Shown: piece by piece, positions 59,493-64,000 of the stretch
How the letters are laid out: each line of letters begins with the position of its first letter
Numbering within the stretch: the first letter of the stretch is position 1
Source of the DNA: Bromus sterilis
Taxonomy: Eukaryota > Streptophyta > Magnoliopsida > Poales > Poaceae
Reading direction: 5' to 3'
Length of the DNA: 64,000 nucleotides
Assembly: GCA_950022295.1 (NCBI GenBank)
Contig: OX465595.1
Coordinates: 70,206,770 to 70,270,769, forward strand
The notes under the pieces: model-generated
The model's input: only the letters and a program-made list of their open reading frames with translations
What the model was told of the DNA's origin: nothing
The model's database searches: none
Position numbers and translations under genes: made by a program

Positions 59493-60559
59493 TTCACACA
59501 ACCACTACTTGTGACTGAAAGCTTTGCTGGGATGGTTTTGGTGGTGGATTTCTTTGGAGGCTTATGACTAGGTCGACGGGGTGCCACAAACACTGTAGGG
59601 AATTGTCGGAAGTGATGGCCTGTCAGACCACACGTGAAACACACCCTGCCTGAATTGCTGGGGATGGGGTTACTTGGTTGCACATCATCATTCCGGGGTG
59701 GAACAATGTGTTGAGGTGGATAGCATATATTCGGTGGTGGTCTCTGGAGAAGGTTTTGAGGTATGACACTGGTTGGAATACAAATTCGGCGTTTTTGAGG
59801 GGCTGAACCGGAAGAAGAAGCAAGCTCAAGAGCATGCTTGCGAGATTCCTCGAAAATTTCATTGCCATGCTCAGATCTGAAGGATCTGTTGACTAAATCC
59901 TCAAAGGTGGAAAATTCAATGAGGTTGAGATCATGACGAAGGATGGGGCTAAGTCCCTTACGGAACCTTGCCTGCTTTCTGGCATCGGTGGTGATCTCAT
60001 CTTGGGCATACCGGGCAAGACGGTTGAATTCTCTCACATACTCATGGATGGACATCTCTCCTTGAGTCAGGTTGCAGAACTCTTCTTTCTTGCGCTCCAT
60101 CAACTCATCTAGAAGGTGGTACCCTCGAAAGGCAACACAGAACTCCTGCCAAGTCACTAGGTGACCATCTGGCTGCATAACAACATAGTTCTCCCACCAT
60201 TCAGCAGCAGCACCTTACAAAAAGTATGCCGCGAATATAACTCGATCATCGGGAGCAACATGTGCAGTATCAAGCTTACGCTCGATGGAACGGAGCCAAT
60301 CATCAGCTTCAAGGGGCTCAGAAGAACATCGGAATACCGGTGGCTTGAGGAGGATGAAGTCCTGAATGCTCACAACCACATTACGATGAAGTGAGGTATT
60401 CTGCTCAATGAGCTCCAGAAGGCGTGTTTGATCACGTTGATTCTTCTCAGCTTCCATCATGATTTCCGCCGCAGAAGGCGGTGGTAGAGGTTCATCATTA
60501 TTTCGATTCCGAACACGGTCTCGATTCCGACGAACAGCACTACGAGTTCCACCTGACAT
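59493..60559 (-). pseudogene. gag of the minus-strand chromovirus
   Basis: ATG at 60559 (MSGGTRSAVRRNRDRVRNRN). It aligns along its length with gag of the plus-strand sister (PPVFRCSSEPLEADDWLRSI; WQEFCVAFRGYHLLDELMER; GLSPILRHDLNLIEF). A TAA at 60217-60215 follows FAAYFL. The zinc knuckle reads CFTCGLTGHHFRQF, where the last ligand Cys has become Phe. The frame continues to CVNQ at 59493 and into the protease segment across the insertion. Confidence 0.88.
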
Positions 60560-60596
60560 CCTGTGTGATAAAAATCAACAATCAGAATAGGTCGAA

Positions 60597-63125
60597 TGAT
60601 GGATTCAAGGATAACAAGACGGGCATTTAAATCAATTTAAATGCTAGTTGAACTACAACCCAACTTTCTGGACATGAACAAATCATGGATTTTGGCACAC
60701 GCCTTCATCATGACAAAACATGATGATTTCCAAAAAGGCTTGATCAAAGGATGAAAGATGATCATGAAAGAAAATGGCAAAGATTAAATGTGCAAGTTTT
60801 TATCCCCAATGGGAAAAATAAAAGTGAAATTTTCTGGATATTTGTTAGTTTTGGGCTGTTACAGGACCCAGGCGACGGGGTCGCGGCCATGGGCGGGCGA
60901 GGCCGGGACTTGGAGCGCGAGGGGAAGAGGGATGGGGGTTGCTGCGCTGCTGCTGCTAGAGGAGTCCTCTGGGGCTGCTCTTATAACCACGGGAAGGGCT
61001 CGGGAAAAAGCTCGAAGTTTACAGGCCATGGACACGCGGCGGCCATGCCGTGGAGCACCTCGTATCGGCATGATCTTACAGGGGCTAAAATACGAGGGCG
61101 AGAGCACGCCGGGGTCAGGAACAGCGTGTCGATCACGATGGACATGATCAAACATGAAGAAGACGGCAAGGGCAAACAGGGCACAGTGCAAACACTTTGC
61201 AGAGCACGCCGCTTGCATGGTCACCAAGGCACCCACGTGGCCAGAGTGTGCAAATGACCAGGGACCATGTCCACTGTGTGAGGTGACTCCTCAGGAGGCT
61301 ACAACACTCACTTTGCTGAGCAAACCTGGCATGGAGCCACTGAAAGTGATATAACCTAGGTCCATGCATCAGGGGCGTGTTTGGATGAGTGCGTCGCACC
61401 TAGCTCGCACCCTTCATGCAAATAAACGGATGCTTGGTTACCTTCATGCGGTCCTCAGCCTGGCCCAATTGATGCAAAAAGGCCCGCTCAGCCAGGATGA
61501 AGAGAACGCAGGGATCGAGCGTATCCGGGAGCCAGGACGAGGGGAACGCCAGCGCCGCACGTCCTCATCCTCCTCCACGTCCGCGCCGCCCCCCTGCACG
61601 CCCCCTGCGAAGCCTATCCTCCTCCTCCTCCGCGCCGCCATCCCAGCACGCCCCCCGCGCAGCCCGTCCTCCTCCTCCTTGGCGCCGCCACCCCGGCACG
61701 TCTCCCGCGCCGCACGTCCTCCTCCTCGAGCTCATCTCCGGCGCCGCCCATCCTCCTCCTCGACGTCGAGCTCATCTTCCATGTCGCCCGTCTCCGGCGT
61801 CGCCCGTCCTCCTCCTGGACGTCGAGCTCATCTCCCGTGCCGCCCGTCTCCGGAAGCGCCCGTCAGCTCGTATCCGGCGCCGCCCGTCTCCCGCCGTCCC
61901 GCACCGCCCTTCTCCGGCGAAGTCGTCGTGTCACCGCCGCGGTTTCGTGCCAAAGCACCCGCTCATGCCAGCTCGTGCAGGCATATCATGCAAATCCACC
62001 AAACATCCATCTGTGTTAATTTTTTCATCGGCTCAGCCTATTCATCTCATCCTGGTTGCCTCATACGATGCAGCGTGAAGCTGCCCAAGGAACCAAACAC
62101 GCCCCAGGTGTTTGTGCTAAACTGGGGGTGGCACATCTGGTGAAATGGGATGAAACTTGTGTAATAGCAGTCTTATCCACTGTTGATTACCTCTGCCAAG
62201 TTTGCGCACAAATGGATCACTGTACATACCACTTCCTTTACAAATGCACCAACTAAGAAGAAAGTGTTTGTGCTGTGATGTGGCTAGCACACTGGTTCCC
62301 TTGGCTTGAAATTTAGCAGATCTTCATCATACACTAGGATAAGCATGTACACAAAATTTCAAATCAAATGGACAAGGCTAGCTTTCACTTCCTTGACAAA
62401 GTTGCCTGCTAGACATAAACTTTGGGAATTTATTGTGCATTACTGGCTTGGCCATTAGGGCTCAAATTTGGTACAACACCATGACATGGGCAGGGGATAT
62501 GGCACAAAAAAATTTGGAGGCAATGGGCAAACATAAATAACACTTCCTTTGGAAAGTGCTATTCTGCCCTGAATTTGGAAATGGAAGCTATGCTCATAAT
62601 TTGAACTATGGAACCCCATTTTTTGATAGAAATGGCCATGGGTTGGATACTAGGAGCTCCACAATTCATTTGAGCACAAATGGGGCAACCAAAATGGTAG
62701 CTCCTTTGCAAATGGGCTAAAAGGGAATTATTGGCTTTATAAAGAAAATCACAATTTCCTTTATTCAATCATAGCCAATATCTTTGGGAGAGGTCAAGAG
62801 GATAACCAATATCATCTCCTCAAGTTTACACAACCTTTAGAGATGTCTAGGTATTTTCCAGGATTTAATTCCATCGATCGGCACAAATGGAATTAAGCGG
62901 ATATGAAGGACATGGCACCGGACTCGGCAATATCCTTGCATATCCCGGCTTGAGGGTCTGGGGAAGGATCTTGCCTTGCAAAGTGGCAGAGAAAATGGTT
63001 GCAAGGTCAAGGATCGTCTGGATTCTTCTGGTCATAAACCAGACTCCAGGGGAAAAAGATCGGGAGAAAAAGCTAGGAAGGATTAAGAGCACAAAAATTG
63101 ATAACCTGATTTTTGGGGTGTTACA
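60597..63125 (-). repeat. 3' LTR carrying a TIR element
   Basis: About 1795 bp without the inserted TIR element. A minus-strand TATA box (TTATAAG, 60986-60980) precedes a GC-rich leader down to about 60862. A second TGTAACAGCCCAAAA at 60861 imitates the LTR start and could instead mark the tip of another truncated LTR. Confidence 0.5.
61372..62105. mobile_element. Short non-autonomous DNA transposon with 13-bp TIRs
   Basis: Ends GGGGCGTGTTTGGATG and, on the other strand, GGGGCGTGTTTGGTTC. The interior is C-rich with many repeats of cctcctcctc and gccgcccgtctccgg. The LTR resumes on both sides. No clean target duplication: tcagg and ccagg match four of five if the element is taken two bases shorter at each end. 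The TIR style suggests Harbinger or hAT. It has no transposase; the long frame inside (61364-62143) is low-complexity serine/proline. Confidence 0.55.
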
Positions 63126-63145
63126 ATCCTTCCCTCCTTAAAAGA
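63126..63145 (-). other. Polypurine tract
   Basis: Minus-strand TTTTAAGGAGGGAAGGAT lies directly before the LTR start, following CTCGAGGACGAGATTC as in other Gypsy elements here. Confidence 0.7.
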
Positions 63146-63650
63146 ATCTCGTCCTCGAGATTCGTAGGGTTAGCTCAAAATCACACCTAGTCCTCGAAAA
63201 CTTTCGGGGTGGGGAAAAACGATGCACGGGTGCATCACAATCGAGATACGGACATCGCGGGATCACCTCCACTGCTAGGGGTCACCATTTTTAGAAAAGA
63301 TACAAATTCACTTTTCCAAAAATGCTAACATCACCCCGATGAACAATGGCTCTCCTGCTGACATGTGGGTCCAGGGCCCATTGTCAGCCTCTTCTTCTTC
63401 TTCCTCCGGCTACCTCTACTTCTCCTGCGGTGGTGCTGCTCCGAGTGGAGCTAGGACTACACGCATCTAGCCCATAGGGCACTCGGGACCCTACGGCGGT
63501 AGTGCGCGACGTGCACGGGTCGATGCGGCGAGTGCCCTCGCATTGCGGGCTAGCACCGATGGCGGCACTGCTCGCGGATTCGCTTCGGGGACTGTGGTGG
63601 TTGAGTGGCGAGGCTCCTGGACCTCGTTAACCGTACACCGGGCTCGGGGC
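63146..63650. other. Internal DNA of the last element, no recognised gene
   Basis: A moderately GC-rich stretch with a (ttcttc)n tract near 63390. I see no conserved protein on either strand. Confidence 0.4.
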
Positions 63651-63657
63651 TATAAAA
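63651..63657 (+). promoter_or_regulatory. TATA box ahead of the edge frame
   Basis: TATAAAA in cggggcTATAAAAgatg. The first ATG (63659) is too close to be downstream of a start site 25-35 bp away; in-frame ATGs at 63674 and 63689 fit better. Confidence 0.35.
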
Positions 63658-63658
63658 G

Positions 63659-64000
63659 ATGACGACGCAGCTAATGGTAACACACGCCATGCGGCTCTAC
63701 TACCTCTTCGGCTTGGAGGGTCTGGAGCCACGGTCCTCTGGCGAGGCCGTGTTCCTGGAGCTGCTACGGTGCCTGCTCGCTGGGCTGCTAGTTGCGCTGG
63801 TCGGCTCGTCGCTCTTGCTGTGGTTGGTCACCCGGCAGGAGCGAGCTCGCGAAAGGGAGGGCAGGGATGCGGCAGCTCGGGAGCGGGACGACGATGGCGC
63901 GACGGCTAGTGATCCTCTAGGCTTGTTCCACCTCGCTTCGGACCAGCGGAATGAGCAGGGCTGCGGCGAGGCGAGGCAGCTGGCTGCCGGATGTCACGCA
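63659..64000 (+). CDS. Unidentified open frame running off the window, single membrane segment predicted
   Basis: Open from ATG 63659 (further ATGs at 63674 and 63689) to the last base, 114 codons without stop. It starts MTTQLMVTHAMRLYYLFGLE, has a hydrophobic run (LLRCLLAGLLVALVGSSLLL) and then a highly charged arginine/glutamate/aspartate stretch. I do not recognise it. It is antisense to the retrotransposon whose 3' LTR ends at 63125, in the position antisense frames occupy in some Gypsy elements. It could be such a frame, a host gene piece, or a chance opening in GC-rich DNA. Confidence 0.3.
   Translation, partial: MTTQLMVTHAMRLYYLFGLEGLEPRSSGEAVFLELLRCLLAGLLVALVGSSLLLWLVTRQERAREREGRDAAARERDDDGATASDPLGLFHLASDQRNEQGCGEARQLAAGCHA

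Larger units (their letters stand above)
39157..60596 (-). mobile_element. Minus-strand chromovirus (Tekay/Del-like Ty3/Gypsy), interrupted
   Basis: 3' LTR 39157-42934, pol 46157-42834, upstream pol/protease 46325-46158, gag 60559-59493, short leader to about 60585. It is split at 46325/59493 by the plus-strand sister element. Its leader is cut at 60596 by another LTR element, so its 5' LTR is not visible. Integrase and a chromodomain-like C-terminus with a CX2CX4HX4-type gag knuckle place it among chromoviruses. Confidence 0.85.
60597..64000 (-). mobile_element. Minus-strand LTR retrotransposon, 3' LTR and 3' internal end, runs off the window
   Basis: LTR from 63125 (TGTAACACCCCAAAAATCAG on the minus strand) to about 60597 (TTGAATCCATCA). 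A polypurine tract is at 63126-63145 and internal DNA lies to the right. The lower end is chosen because it gives a CA terminus and abuts the known chromovirus leader (CCTATTCTGATTG). The target copy would be tcgaa (60592-60596). Probably Gypsy; no coding domain is visible. Confidence 0.6.

Noticed and set aside
61364..62143. A 259-codon serine/proline-rich frame
   Set aside because: It spans both ends of a TIR element and part of the host LTR and consists of simple repeats.

Overview
This window is plant intergenic DNA, most likely from a Triticeae grass (wheat, barley or Aegilops). It is made almost entirely of transposable elements nested inside one another. I see no host protein gene apart from one unexplained open frame at the right edge. 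The grass assignment rests on recognition: a CACTA terminus and gene set (TNP2, Ptta and a small coiled-coil protein) as seen in Triticeae Caspar-type elements, long-LTR chromovirus-type Gypsy elements, and LTRs of the TGATACGTC type.

Layout from left to right. Positions 1-10236 are CACTA (En/Spm) sequence on the minus strand: an apparently intact two-exon Ptta gene (181-2411), an odd accessory block (2637-5650), a dead TNP2 transposase (5747-8911), a spliced 126-residue coiled-coil/membrane protein (9078-9546), subterminal repeats and a slightly mutated terminus at 10236. The accessory block holds a captured SNF2-helicase motif in four inverted copies, minisatellites, a U6-type Pol III promoter with a T-run terminator about 145 nt downstream of its predicted start, and covarying hairpin repeats. 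Positions 10237-12602 are the 3' end of a Copia element, including its 3' LTR. Positions 12603-36459 are the 3' half of a Tat-lineage Gypsy element: the pol C-terminus, a 106-bp hairpin satellite, then a long spliced antisense gene. That Gypsy element is cut by a solo LTR (14031-17343) that carries a second solo LTR in reverse orientation (14672-16345), and by a LINE (18575-35018). The LINE itself carries a complete gag-only LTR element (21172-30570).

From 36460 onward there is a minus-strand Gypsy fragment (3' LTR 36460-37850 plus internal DNA to 39156). It is interrupted by a minus-strand chromovirus (3' LTR 39157-42934, pol 42834-46157, gag 59493-60559). That chromovirus is split by a complete plus-strand sister element (46326-59487, target duplication TTTGG). 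Its leader is cut by another minus-strand LTR element (60597 to the right edge), whose LTR carries a 734-bp terminal-inverted-repeat element.

Insertion order can be read from the sequence. Four insertions have matching target duplications (CTACC, GCCAC, GTTCT, TTTGG), and the LINE has an imperfect one. In three of them (the outer solo LTR, the gag-only element and the plus-strand chromovirus) the interrupted reading frame continues exactly once the insert is removed. Nearly all coding regions are broken; the exceptions are Ptta, the small coiled-coil gene and the 1107-residue pol frame. The most unusual signals are the two snRNA-style promoters: USE to TATA spacing is 24 bp in the CACTA block and 34 bp in the Copia LTR. 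These are the spacings that specify Pol III and Pol II, respectively, in plant U-snRNA genes.
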